Source of the DNA: Wagnerdoeblera intermedia | GTDB lineage: Bacteria > Pseudomonadota > Alphaproteobacteria > Rhodobacterales > Rhodobacteraceae | Assembly (NCBI RefSeq): GCF_042647465.1 | Contig: NZ_JBHRVN010000004.1 | DNA: 64,000 nucleotides | Direction: 5' to 3' (one strand) | Part shown: piece by piece, positions 57,339 through 64,000 of the stretch | How positions within the stretch are numbered: position 1 is the first letter of the stretch | Layout: each line of letters opens with the position of its first letter | Program-made: the position numbers and the translations under genes | The notes under the pieces: model-generated | Database searches by the model: none | Told to the model about the DNA's origin: nothing | What the model saw: only the letters and a program-made list of their open reading frames with translations

Positions 57339-58184
57339 TCAGGCGACTTTAACCCCTTCGCGCCCGGCCAGATCGCAAAAGAACTGCCAGGCAACCCGAC
57401 CCGAGCGCGACCCGCGGGTGGCCTGCCATTCGATCGCCTCTGCGCGCAGCCGCTCTTCTGAGACGGAAAGCCCGTAGCTGTCGCAATAGCCCCGGATCAT
57501 CGCCAGATAATCGTCCTGATCGCAGGGGTGGAACCCCAGCCACAGCCCGAAGCGATCCGAGAGCGAGACCTTCTCCTCAACCGCCTCACCTGGGTTGATG
57601 GCCGAGGCCCGTTCATTCTCAATCATATCCCGCGGCATCAGGTGCCGGCGGTTCGAGGTGGCATAGAACACCACATTCTCAGGCCGCCCCTCAATCCCGC
57701 CATCGAGCACGGCTTTAAGGGCTTTGTAGTGCTGATCGTCGTGACTGAACGAAAGATCATCGCAAAAGAGGATAAAGAGATGCTCTTTAGCAGCGCGCAG
57801 GAAGTTCAGCAGACGGCCGATGGTGGCCAGGTCTTCGCGGCTGATTTCCACCAGCTTCAAAGCTTCACCTTCTGCACGAACTTTGGCATGCACAGCTTTG
57901 ACAAGGCTCGATTTTCCCATACCCCGCGCGCCCCACAGCAACGCGTTATTGGCGCCGAAGCCTTTGGCAAACCGGCGGGTGTTTTCCAGCAGAGTGTCGC
58001 GGGATCGGTTCACTCCGACCAGCAGATCAATATCAACCCGCGCGACATGGGGAACCGGCTCCAGCCGGTCCGGATGGCTGTGCCAGATAAAGGCATCTGC
58101 CGCCCCGAAATCGGGGGCGGCAGATGCGGCGGGGGCGAGGCGCTCCAGCGCCTCGGCGATGCGGATCAGCGGATCAGTCGTCAC
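57339..58184 (-). CDS. DUF815 AAA-type ATPase, 281 aa
   Basis: Walker A LLWGARGMGKSSLVKA, Walker B FILFCDDLSF, sensor-like VVFYATSNRRHLMPRDM, and a C-terminal AAA lid (GSRSGRVAWQFFCDL). DUF815 ATPases are widespread, of unknown substrate. It is joined to tatC by an ATGA overlap and closes the tat operon, so it may serve Tat or simply be co-expressed. Confidence 0.88.
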   Translation of the reverse strand: MTTDPLIRIAEALERLAPAASAAPDFGAADAFIWHSHPDRLEPVPHVARVDIDLLVGVNRSRDTLLENTRRFAKGFGANNALLWGARGMGKSSLVKAVHAKVRAEGEALKLVEISREDLATIGRLLNFLRAAKEHLFILFCDDLSFSHDDQHYKALKAVLDGGIEGRPENVVFYATSNRRHLMPRDMIENERASAINPGEAVEEKVSLSDRFGLWLGFHPCDQDDYLAMIRGYCDSYGLSVSEERLRAEAIEWQATRGSRSGRVAWQFFCDLAGREGVKVA

Positions 58185-59041
58185 TTGTTCTCAGGCCCTT
58201 CGCTCTCGTCGTCTTCATCATCCACCCACAGACCTTCGGCCCGCAGCTTTGCTTCACGCTTTTTCTCGATCCGGCGGATCAGGAAAATCGAGACCTCGTA
58301 CAAAGGATAAATCGCCGCAAACAGGATCAGCTGGCTCATCATATCCGGCGGCGTCACCAGAGCGGCCACCATCAGAATGACAACGATGGCATATTTGCGC
58401 ACCGAAGCCAGACCGGCAGAAGAAACAATCCCCGCCTTACCCAGCAGCGTCAGCAGAACCGGCAGCTGGAAGCAGATCCCGAAAGCCGCAACGAATTTCA
58501 TCGTCAGCGAGAGATATTCCTCAACCGAGCCCTGGAAGCCGATCGAGGCCAGCTCGTTTCTTGCGCTGTCCACCGTGCCCGGCTCAAATCCGCCCTGCTG
58601 GAACGACAGGAAGAAAGAGAACGCGATCGGCAGCACGATGTAATAGGCAAAGGCCGCACCCAGGAAGAACATGATCGGAGAGGAGATCAGGAACGGCAGC
58701 AGAGCGCCCTTCTCCTGCCGGTAAAGCCCCGGGGCCACAAAGCGCCAGAGCTGAAAGGCGATGAAGGGGAAAGACAGCGCAAAGCCGCCCAGCACCGCGA
58801 TGCGCACGGCCACAAAGAAGCCTTCCTGCACCTTGATGAGGAAGAGGCCACAGTTCTGCCCGCGCTCGGCGAGCGCATTACAGATGGGCTGCGTCAGGAA
58901 GTTGAAGATCGGGTTCCACACCGTGAAACAGATCATCATCCCGACAAGGAAAGCCACCACAGACCAGATCAGCCGGTTGCGCAGCTCGCTCAGATGTTCA
59001 ATCAGCGGCGCCGCGCTGTCGTCGATGTCATCAGTGCTCAT
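58181..59041 (-). CDS. tatC: twin-arginine translocase subunit TatC, 286 aa
   Basis: Six membrane helices; MSTDDIDDSAAPLIEHLSELRNRLIWS has the conserved signal-binding Glu/Leu-Arg pattern; the F-Q-L motif (FGICFQLPVLLTLLG) is intact. The C-terminal tail is unusually charged (RRIEKKREAKLRAEG...EDDESEG). It receives the Tat signals of substrates such as the binding protein at 30,517. Confidence 0.96.
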   Translation of the reverse strand: MSTDDIDDSAAPLIEHLSELRNRLIWSVVAFLVGMMICFTVWNPIFNFLTQPICNALAERGQNCGLFLIKVQEGFFVAVRIAVLGGFALSFPFIAFQLWRFVAPGLYRQEKGALLPFLISSPIMFFLGAAFAYYIVLPIAFSFFLSFQQGGFEPGTVDSARNELASIGFQGSVEEYLSLTMKFVAAFGICFQLPVLLTLLGKAGIVSSAGLASVRKYAIVVILMVAALVTPPDMMSQLILFAAIYPLYEVSIFLIRRIEKKREAKLRAEGLWVDDEDDESEGPENK

Positions 59042-59490
59042 GTGTCGGACTTCGTCTCACCAGAAACAGGCGCAGCCGCAGCCGCGGGCGCAGCAGAGGC
59101 CGTGGTCGCCGCCGCCTCGGGCGAAGCGGGAGCCGCAGTCGCAGAGGCCGTCGCAGCGGAGCCCGAAAGCCCTGCGCCCATCACCGCGCCCATGGCCGCT
59201 TTGCCGGGATTGGTCATCGCCTTGCGCGGATCCCATTTTTCGAACTTATCGGCAGCGTCTTTCAGACGATCCATGCCGCTGGTCGCTTCTTTGAGATCCT
59301 TCGCCACGTCTTTGACGCCGGTCTCATCGGCCGCGCTTTCCATGGCGCGCTGAAACTCACGCGCCATCTGGCGGGCACGGGCGGTAAAGCGGCCAAGCTG
59401 TTTGAACATCACGGGCAGATCTTTCGGCCCGACAACCACCAGCGCGACAACGCCGATGACGAGTAACTCGGACCAGCCGATATCGAGCAT
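59038..59490 (-). CDS. tatB: Sec-independent translocase protein TatB, 150 aa
   Basis: MLDIGWSELLVIGVVALVVVGPKDLPVMFKQLGRFTARARQMAREFQRAM is the TatB helix plus amphipathic region. The C-terminal third is Ala-rich and low in complexity (SAATASATAAPASPEAAATTASA). Overlaps tatC by four bases. Confidence 0.93.
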   Translation of the reverse strand: MLDIGWSELLVIGVVALVVVGPKDLPVMFKQLGRFTARARQMAREFQRAMESAADETGVKDVAKDLKEATSGMDRLKDAADKFEKWDPRKAMTNPGKAAMGAVMGAGLSGSAATASATAAPASPEAAATTASAAPAAAAAPVSGETKSDT

Positions 59491-59514
59491 CTGTGCTCCT
59501 CCCGGTCAGTCCGT

Positions 59515-59733
59515 TCAGATTTTGTCTTTTTCAGCAACCGGCGGGGTCACGTCACGTGCGTTGTCAGCAGCCGCCGACTGGATGGTGTCGGTCTCTTCTT
59601 TCACGCCTTTTTTGAAGGCGGTGATGCCCTTGCCAACTTCGCCCATCAGCGAGGAAACCTTGCCACGGCCAAACAGAACCAGAACCACAACGGCGATCAG
59701 CAGAAGGCCGGGAAGACCAATATTGTTAAGCAT
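59515..59733 (-). CDS. tatA: Sec-independent translocase protein TatA, 72 aa
   Basis: Single N-terminal helix NIGLPGLLLIAVVVLVLFGRGKVSSLMGEVGKGITAFKKGVKEE, with the FGRGK hinge. First gene of tatABC-DUF815. The 210-base gap upstream contains a CGCAGGCC/GGCCTGCG inverted repeat (59891-59898 / 59918-59925). Confidence 0.95.
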   Translation of the reverse strand: MLNNIGLPGLLLIAVVVLVLFGRGKVSSLMGEVGKGITAFKKGVKEETDTIQSAAADNARDVTPPVAEKDKI

Positions 59734-59943
59734 TTTCTTTCTCCAGACAGCACCGCTTCCGGCGGTGGGACGTTTCTTGCCTTAAGGATTAAGACGAGAA
59801 GCCGGTAACAGGAAGCCCCCCGCGTCCTGTACCTGACAGCTATTTGTCAGTTGCCCGGCCCCGAATTTCCCTTCTGCCTGTCATTATTGCCGCAGGCCGC
59901 CTGAAGGCAGGTCAGCAGGCCTGCGGATCAGGCGAATGATGTC

Positions 59944-60381
59944 TCAGGCCGCAAGCCGCAGCAGGCTGGCAAGCCCGTGGTTGTCAGCCACAAGATCTGC
60001 GAGGGTGATCTCGTCCAGAGTCGCATAGAACGCGCCCAGAGCTTTATTCACCGCACATTGCAAACGGCAGACCTCTTTCAGCGGGCAGTCGCCCCCGCCG
60101 TTCTCCGCGCATTCCGTGAAGGGCACATTGCCTTCAAGGGCACGAAACACCTGACCCAGCGTAATCTCTTCCATGGGACGCCCCAGCATAAGCCCCCCGG
60201 CGCGCCCACGGATCGTATGCAAAAAGCCCAGCTGACCCAGGACATGGATCACCTGTGCAAGGTGGTTTTCAGAGGCCCCGCAGGCTTTGGCAATTTCGTG
60301 TTTACGTACAATTTTTTCAGGCTGGACCGCGCAGAACATTAACGTTCGCATCGCCAGCTCACTTCGCATTGTCAGTCTCAT
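59944..60381 (-). CDS. Rrf2-family iron-sulfur regulator, NsrR-like, 145 aa
   Basis: Winged-helix N-terminus MRLTMRSELAMRTLMFCAVQPEK and SENHLAQVIHVLGQLGFLHTIRGRAGGLMLG. The effector loop CAENGGGDCPLKEVCRLQC has three cysteines in NsrR-type order (C-x7-C-x5-C) plus a fourth, so an Fe-S cluster sensing NO is likely. Target genes are unknown; the first IS110 element lies just upstream of it. Confidence 0.85.
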   Translation of the reverse strand: MRLTMRSELAMRTLMFCAVQPEKIVRKHEIAKACGASENHLAQVIHVLGQLGFLHTIRGRAGGLMLGRPMEEITLGQVFRALEGNVPFTECAENGGGDCPLKEVCRLQCAVNKALGAFYATLDEITLADLVADNHGLASLLRLAA

Positions 60382-60471
60382 GTCAGTTCCCCACTGATGA
60401 AGCTGCAACCGGCCATTGTCCCCGGGGCCGATTGCATCGGGGGAAAGCTATATCACTAGCAACTGTATCTC

Positions 60472-61431
60472 TCACGCCGTTGCGGCGGTCCATTTCTGCC
60501 GGCTCTTGCACAGGGTGTTCGCGATGGTGACGAGCTTTCTGGCAACTGCGGTGATGATGACCTTGTGCGGTTTTCCGGCCTTGCGGAGGCGGTCTGCGAA
60601 GGATTTCAGGCTCGGGTTATGATTTGCCGCGACCAAGGCTGCTTGGAACATCACGTGTCGCAAAGCACGGCGACCTCCAGCGATGGCCCGTTTCCCGCGA
60701 AGTGTTCCACTGTCGTGCGCGACCGGGGCCAGACCGGTGAGTGCGGCGGCCTGTTCGCCGGTGATGGTTCCGATCTCGGGCATTTCTGCAATCAGCATCG
60801 TGCTGGCAACCGGGCCAATCCCAGGGATAGAGCGGAGAACACCGGCGGTTTCCGACAGGCGTTCATCGCTCGCGATGGCTCGGGTGATCCGGTTTTCCAA
60901 TTCCTTGATCAGACTGTCGATCCGTTGCTTCAACTCGGTGTCGACGTCCTCGAACATCACAGCGTTGCCGAGCTTCTGATGTGCACGGATTTGGGCCAGA
61001 AGCCGTTTACGCATCTCGACTAATTGCGCTCTCTTGGTCGTCAAAGCTCTAAGAAGACGCAGCTTTTCCGCTGGAAGACTGCGGCCTGCTTCGGGCCGGA
61101 AGGCGAAGAAGCGAGCGATGAGTTCGGCATCTATCCGGTCGGTTTTGGCGCGTGTGCCGCGGCTTTGCGCAAACGCCTTTACCTGAGCGGGTGGCACCTG
61201 GCGGGCTGCAACGCCTTCTGTCTCCAGAAGCGCCCAGAGTTGCCATTCCTGACCGCCAGTCGATTCAAAACAAACAACGGCATCCCGCTCCTGGGCAAGA
61301 TCCGCCACGGCAGCATGACCTGTAGGAGTATTTGGCACTTTGCAGCGATGCCCATCTGGGAGGCAATGGACGTCAAGCCAATCGCGGCTGACATCTATGC
61401 CGATAACGCGGCCATGTGATAGCTTGTCCAT
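60472..61431 (-). CDS. IS110-family transposase, 319 aa
   Basis: DEDD-type N-terminus: VIGIDVSRDWLDVHCLP (D), VVCFESTGGQEW (E), and RTRAKTDRIDAELIARFFAF (two D). The C-terminal domain has LRSIPGIGPVASTMLIAE and AALTGLAPVAHDSGTLRGKRAI, with the serine nucleophile region typical of IS110. IS110 recombinases use a bridge RNA to choose their targets. Start at MDKLSHGRVIGI. Confidence 0.93.
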   Translation of the reverse strand: MDKLSHGRVIGIDVSRDWLDVHCLPDGHRCKVPNTPTGHAAVADLAQERDAVVCFESTGGQEWQLWALLETEGVAARQVPPAQVKAFAQSRGTRAKTDRIDAELIARFFAFRPEAGRSLPAEKLRLLRALTTKRAQLVEMRKRLLAQIRAHQKLGNAVMFEDVDTELKQRIDSLIKELENRITRAIASDERLSETAGVLRSIPGIGPVASTMLIAEMPEIGTITGEQAAALTGLAPVAHDSGTLRGKRAIAGGRRALRHVMFQAALVAANHNPSLKSFADRLRKAGKPHKVIITAVARKLVTIANTLCKSRQKWTAATA

Positions 61432-61615
61432 GCTCTCTTCCTTCTGGTGCGCGGTCCTTCGAGGCCGCAATCAACTGTTCGAGACGATGAAGAGAGGCAG
61501 TGCCGACAGGCTAAGAAGCGTGGTCATGCCACAAGGGTCAGACGTCGCGCACCACCCCGTCACTGACCCTGGCCGGGGCCGGTGACGGGGCCAGTTTAGC
61601 AGAACGCAGATACAG
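61432..61615 (-). ncRNA. candidate bridge RNA locus of element A
   Basis: Long 5' non-coding part as in the IS110 group. Contains a 9-bp stem CCCCGTCAC (61555-61563) / GTGACGGGG (61582-61590). AAGGGTCAG at 61533-61541 copies the first nine bases just outside the element (61616-61624), and CTGACCCT (61563-61570) is its inverse, as expected of two target guides. Confidence 0.5.
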
Positions 61616-61627
61616 AAGGGTCAGGAC
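61521..61627. repeat. 107-bp inverted repeat, left copy
   Basis: Identical, in inverse orientation, to 63,894-64,000. Covers part of element A's non-coding end plus the GGGTCAGGAC end of the IS427-type element. Confidence 0.95.
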
Positions 61628-61681
61628 CCATTGATTGCGCAATGATTTTATGATTCAGGCTTCCTATAGGAGGCCTGTTTT

Positions 61682-62439
61682 ATGAGTGATCTGTTTTGGC
61701 TCAGCGATGAGCAAATGGCACGGCTTGAGCCGTTCTTTCCGAAGTCTCATGGTCGGCCACGCGTCGATGACCGTCGCGTCCTGAGTGGCATTATCTTCAT
61801 AAATCGCAATGGCTTGCGTTGGAGGGATGCCCCTGCTGAATATGGACCTGCGAAGACGCTGTATAACCGTTGGAAGCGATGGGGGGATATGGGTGTGTTC
61901 GCGCGTATGATGTTGGGCCTGGCGGAGGCCGATGCTGATCCGTCCACTTTGATGATCGATGCGACTTACCTGAAAGCTCATCGAACCGCGTCGAGCCTTC
62001 GGCTCAAAAAGGGGGGCGCGAGCGCCTGATCGGCCGCACGAAGGGCGGCCTCAACACGAAGCTTCATGCCCTGACCGATCGCGATGGCAGGCCCTTGCGC
62101 TTCTTCCTCAGCGCGGGTCAGGTCAGCGATTACACCGGGGCTGCAGCAATGCTCAGCTCGTTTCCTGAAGCGGAATTCCTGCTGGCTGATCGGGGTTATG
62201 ATGCCGATTGGTTCCGACATGCGCTTGAAAACAAAGGGATTACGCCCTGCATCCCCGGGCGGAAATCACGAGAAAAACCTGTCAAATATGATCGGCGCCG
62301 CTATCGCCGCCGCAGCCGTATAGAGATGATGTTTGGCCGGCTGAAGGATTGGAGACGCGTCGCTACCCGCTATGACAGATGCCCCAAAGTATTCCTCAAC
62401 GCCATAATCCTCGCAGCTACCGTGTTGTTCTGGTTATGA
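61682..62439 (+). CDS. IS427-type transposase in two frames
   Basis: The first frame (61682-62029) starts MSDLFWLSDEQMARLEPFFP and carries LSGIIFINRNGLRWRDAP and the first catalytic Asp (MIDATYLKAH). The second frame, open from before 62,030 to 62,439, carries LLADRGYDADWF (second Asp) and RRRSRIEMMFGRLKDW (Glu). The frames meet at A5-G6 (62006-62016), a slippery run used for programmed frameshifting in this group. The final stop abuts the insertion of element B. Confidence 0.9.
62006..62016 (+). other. frameshift site of the IS427-type transposase
   Basis: AAAAAGGGGGG joins the two halves of the DDE transposase. Confidence 0.7.
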
Positions 62440-62541
62440 GATGCCGTAACGGGGCCTGCGTCGCGACCCGCCCGTTTCCGTTGCAGAATCGAGGGCAAGC
62501 TGGCGCCATTCCCGTATCGGATCCACAGGGAGGACTGCGGG

Positions 62542-63573
62542 ATGAAGCTGTTTATCGGGCTGGATGTGTCGCTGGAGAAGACCGCGATCTGCGTGATCAG
62601 CGAGCATGGGAAGATCGTGAAGGAGGCGCAGGTGGCCAGCGAGCCCGAGGCGCTGTCGTGCTGGATCAACGATCAGGACGGCGCAATCGCTGCCGTCGGG
62701 CTCGAGGCTGGTCCCTTGTCGCAGTGGTTGCATCGCGGGTTATCTGAGGCAGGGCAAGCTGTCGTGCTGATGGAAACACGGCAAGTGAAAGGCGCCCTGA
62801 AGGCCATGCCGATCAAGACGGACCGGCGTGATGCCGAAGGTATCGCGCGTCTGCTGCACCTCGGCTGGTTCCGGCCAGTTCACTGCAAATCGGTGTCTGC
62901 ACAGGAGGTTCGCGCTGTGCTCAGCGCCCGCAAGGCTGTGCAACAAGGGTTCATCACACTGGAGATGTCACTGCGCGGGCTACTTCGGAACTTCGGCCTC
63001 AAGGTCGGCACCATATCACGTGGCCGGTTCGAACAGCGTATCCGCGAACTGGCGATAGGTAATCCGATGCTGGAAGCGGCAACCGAACCCATGCTCAGCG
63101 CGCGGTCGGCGTTACGGCGAGAGTTGGCGGGCCTTGAACGCCATGTCCGGCAACTCGCGCAGGAAGATCCGGTCTGCCGCCGGTTGATGTCAATGCCCGG
63201 GATCGGCGCTGTTGTAGCACTGACCTATCGATCTGCGGTCGACGATCCAGACCGATTCACTTCTTCGAAGAAGGTCGGGCCGTGGGTCGGCCTGACTCCC
63301 TCTCGAAACCAGTCGGGCGAGCGAGACATCTCGGGCGGGATCACCAAGGCGGGCGACGTCAACCTTCGACGCGCGCTGTGTCAGGCTGCCACGGTTATGA
63401 TGCATCGTGGACGGGCGAGTTGGTTGCGAACCTGGGCCGCAAAACTTGCGCGCCGTCGTGGTGCCAAGCGTGCGATGGTTGCGTTGGCGCGGCGTATCGC
63501 CGTAATCCTGCACCGCATGTGGAAGGATGACATCGACTTCCGCTTCGATACTCCGGTGGATCATGCCGGCTGA
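62542..63573 (+). CDS. IS110-family transposase of element B, 343 aa
   Basis: KLFIGLDVSLEKTAICV (D), AAVGLEAGPLSQWL (E), KALPI-like MPIKTDRRDAEGIARLL (two D). C-terminal MSMPGIGAVVALTYRSAVDDP and VGPWVGLTPSRNQSGERDISGGITKAGDVNLRRAL. Distinct from element A's enzyme. GGGAGGA precedes the start. Confidence 0.93.
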   Translation: MKLFIGLDVSLEKTAICVISEHGKIVKEAQVASEPEALSCWINDQDGAIAAVGLEAGPLSQWLHRGLSEAGQAVVLMETRQVKGALKAMPIKTDRRDAEGIARLLHLGWFRPVHCKSVSAQEVRAVLSARKAVQQGFITLEMSLRGLLRNFGLKVGTISRGRFEQRIRELAIGNPMLEAATEPMLSARSALRRELAGLERHVRQLAQEDPVCRRLMSMPGIGAVVALTYRSAVDDPDRFTSSKKVGPWVGLTPSRNQSGERDISGGITKAGDVNLRRALCQAATVMMHRGRASWLRTWAAKLARRRGAKRAMVALARRIAVILHRMWKDDIDFRFDTPVDHAG

Positions 63574-63893
63574 AGACGCAAGCTCCAGACTGCTGCCCGC
63601 CTGATCGCGGGCCTTCGAGGTCCCCACGGGACGCGGTTCCGATGATGCCGTGCTCAGGACTGATGCCGATCACATCGAGCACGCCAATGAGATGGGCACA
63701 TCGGAATTGCATTGAACCAGCATCATGTTGGCGGCCATCGCGCCGACCACGGACCGAAGCATGCACCCGGGTCGACCTCAGGGGAAGGCTGCCGAACAGG
63801 AAAGCAGATCACTTCCTAAACGGACAAGACCGCAGTTCGGCGGCGCATCCCGCATGTGCAAAACCGCTTGACTGGGATGACCCCGTTACCGAA
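63574..63893 (+). ncRNA. candidate bridge RNA locus of element B (320-base non-coding end)
   Basis: No gene. The long 3' side is the place of the bridge RNA in IS1111-type elements. The strand and the ends of any RNA cannot be fixed here. A short stem (CGCCTGATCGCGGGC, 63599-63613) lies near its start. Confidence 0.4.
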
Positions 63894-64000
63894 GTCCTGA
63901 CCCTTCTGTATCTGCGTTCTGCTAAACTGGCCCCGTCACCGGCCCCGGCCAGGGTCAGTGACGGGGTGGTGCGCGACGTCTGACCCTTGTGGCATGACCA
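63894..64000. repeat. 107-bp inverted repeat, right copy, reaching the window edge
   Basis: Exact inverse of 61,521-61,627; it ends only because the window ends. From 63,906 it should be the end of a second, plus-strand copy of IS110 element A. Confidence 0.9.

Larger units (their letters stand above)
60463..61615 (-). mobile_element. IS110-type element A
   Basis: Near-terminal 8-bp inverted pair CTGTATCT (60463-60470) / AGATACAG (61608-61615) bound a single transposase gene with a 184-base non-coding 5' side. The 61,521-61,627 part recurs inverted at 63,894-64,000, so another copy lies at and beyond the window edge. The ends are inferred from the repeat and the flanks. Confidence 0.75.
62441..63893 (+). 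mobile_element. IS110/IS1111-type element B
   Basis: Inserted in the right end of the IS427-type element. Subterminal inverted pair GTAACGGGG (62446-62454) / CCCCGTTAC (63881-63889), as in the IS1111 subgroup. About 1.45 kb with one transposase and a 320-base 3' non-coding part. Confidence 0.75.
61618..63903 (+). mobile_element. IS427/IS5-type element, split by element B
   Basis: Ends GGGTCAGGAC (61618-61627) and GTCCTGACCC (63894-63903). Without the insertion at 62,441-63,893 the element is about 833 bp, the normal IS427-subgroup length, and the terminal repeats align for about 14 bases with few mismatches. Confidence 0.75.

Noticed and set aside
1..64000. CRISPR arrays, tRNA, rRNA or known riboswitches
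   Set aside because: No regularly spaced direct repeats, cloverleaf-like sequences or rRNA segments were recognised by eye; a covariance-model scan would be decisive.

Overview
The window looks like a chromosome segment of an alphaproteobacterium of the Rhodobacterales (Rhodobacter/Paracoccus/Gemmobacter type). The evidence is gene content seen in translation: a ctrA-sciP-mnmA neighbourhood, lpxI rather than lpxH beside lpxA/lpxB, a mesaconyl-CoA hydratase / malyl-CoA thioesterase cluster arranged as I recall it from Rhodobacter sphaeroides, sdhCDAB, tatABC, high GC and typical GC-rich terminators. No tRNA, rRNA or CRISPR array was recognised.

Region 1 (1 to about 15,090) is the integrase-proximal part of a lambdoid-type prophage whose other end lies left of the window. 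A leftward operon (6106 down to 1910) carries a Cro-like regulator, a VRR-NUC nuclease, an HNH nuclease, a DUF1376 replication protein, a putative helicase loader, DUF3310 and small proteins. A CI-like repressor (6195-6452) is divergent from it. A rightward operon (6952-15,030) carries many small overlapping genes plus ERF recombinase, SSB, NinB, a Ref-like nuclease, an HNH nuclease and a tyrosine integrase at the att end. Six 15-bp operator-like sites lie in the immunity region, two of them inside the spacers of predicted promoters. A LexA-type GAAC-N7-GAAC box sits on a leftward promoter that points back at the repressor. The integrase is split by a truncated IS1380-type element. The prophage border falls inside ctrA, whose product is cut off in its DNA-binding domain.

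Region 2 (15,600-30,456) is core genome: sciP, mnmA, then a long minus-strand run for the envelope and lipid A (lpxB, lpxI, lpxA, fabZ, ompH/skp, bamA, rseP, dxr, cdsA, uppS, frr, pyrH), and miaA.

Region 3 (30,500-39,420) holds a Tat-exported peptide-binding protein, an acyl-CoA synthetase, a BON-LysM protein, an ABC exporter, glutamate dehydrogenase, DUF982 and small proteins, and a GNAT acetyltransferase. Region 4 (39,560-50,240) is central carbon metabolism: sdhC-sdhD-sdhA-(family 61 glycosyltransferase)-sdhB, a beta-barrel protein, mch/DUF1737/NnrU/mcl2 of the ethylmalonyl-CoA pathway, and lpdA. Region 5 (50,300-60,400) has DUF924, an MFS carrier, queA, a 1,101-residue AsmA-like protein, bcp, a 24-residue membrane peptide, tatABC with a DUF815 ATPase, and an Rrf2 regulator.

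Region 6 (60,460-64,000) is a nest of insertion sequences. An IS110-type element on the minus strand abuts an IS427/IS5-type element that needs a frameshift. A second IS110/IS1111-type element splits the right end of the IS427-type element. A 107-bp perfect inverted repeat shows that another inverted copy of the first IS110 element probably starts at the window edge. The non-coding parts of both IS110-type elements are candidate bridge-RNA loci. The single most striking signal is the prophage seated in ctrA with its own integrase broken.
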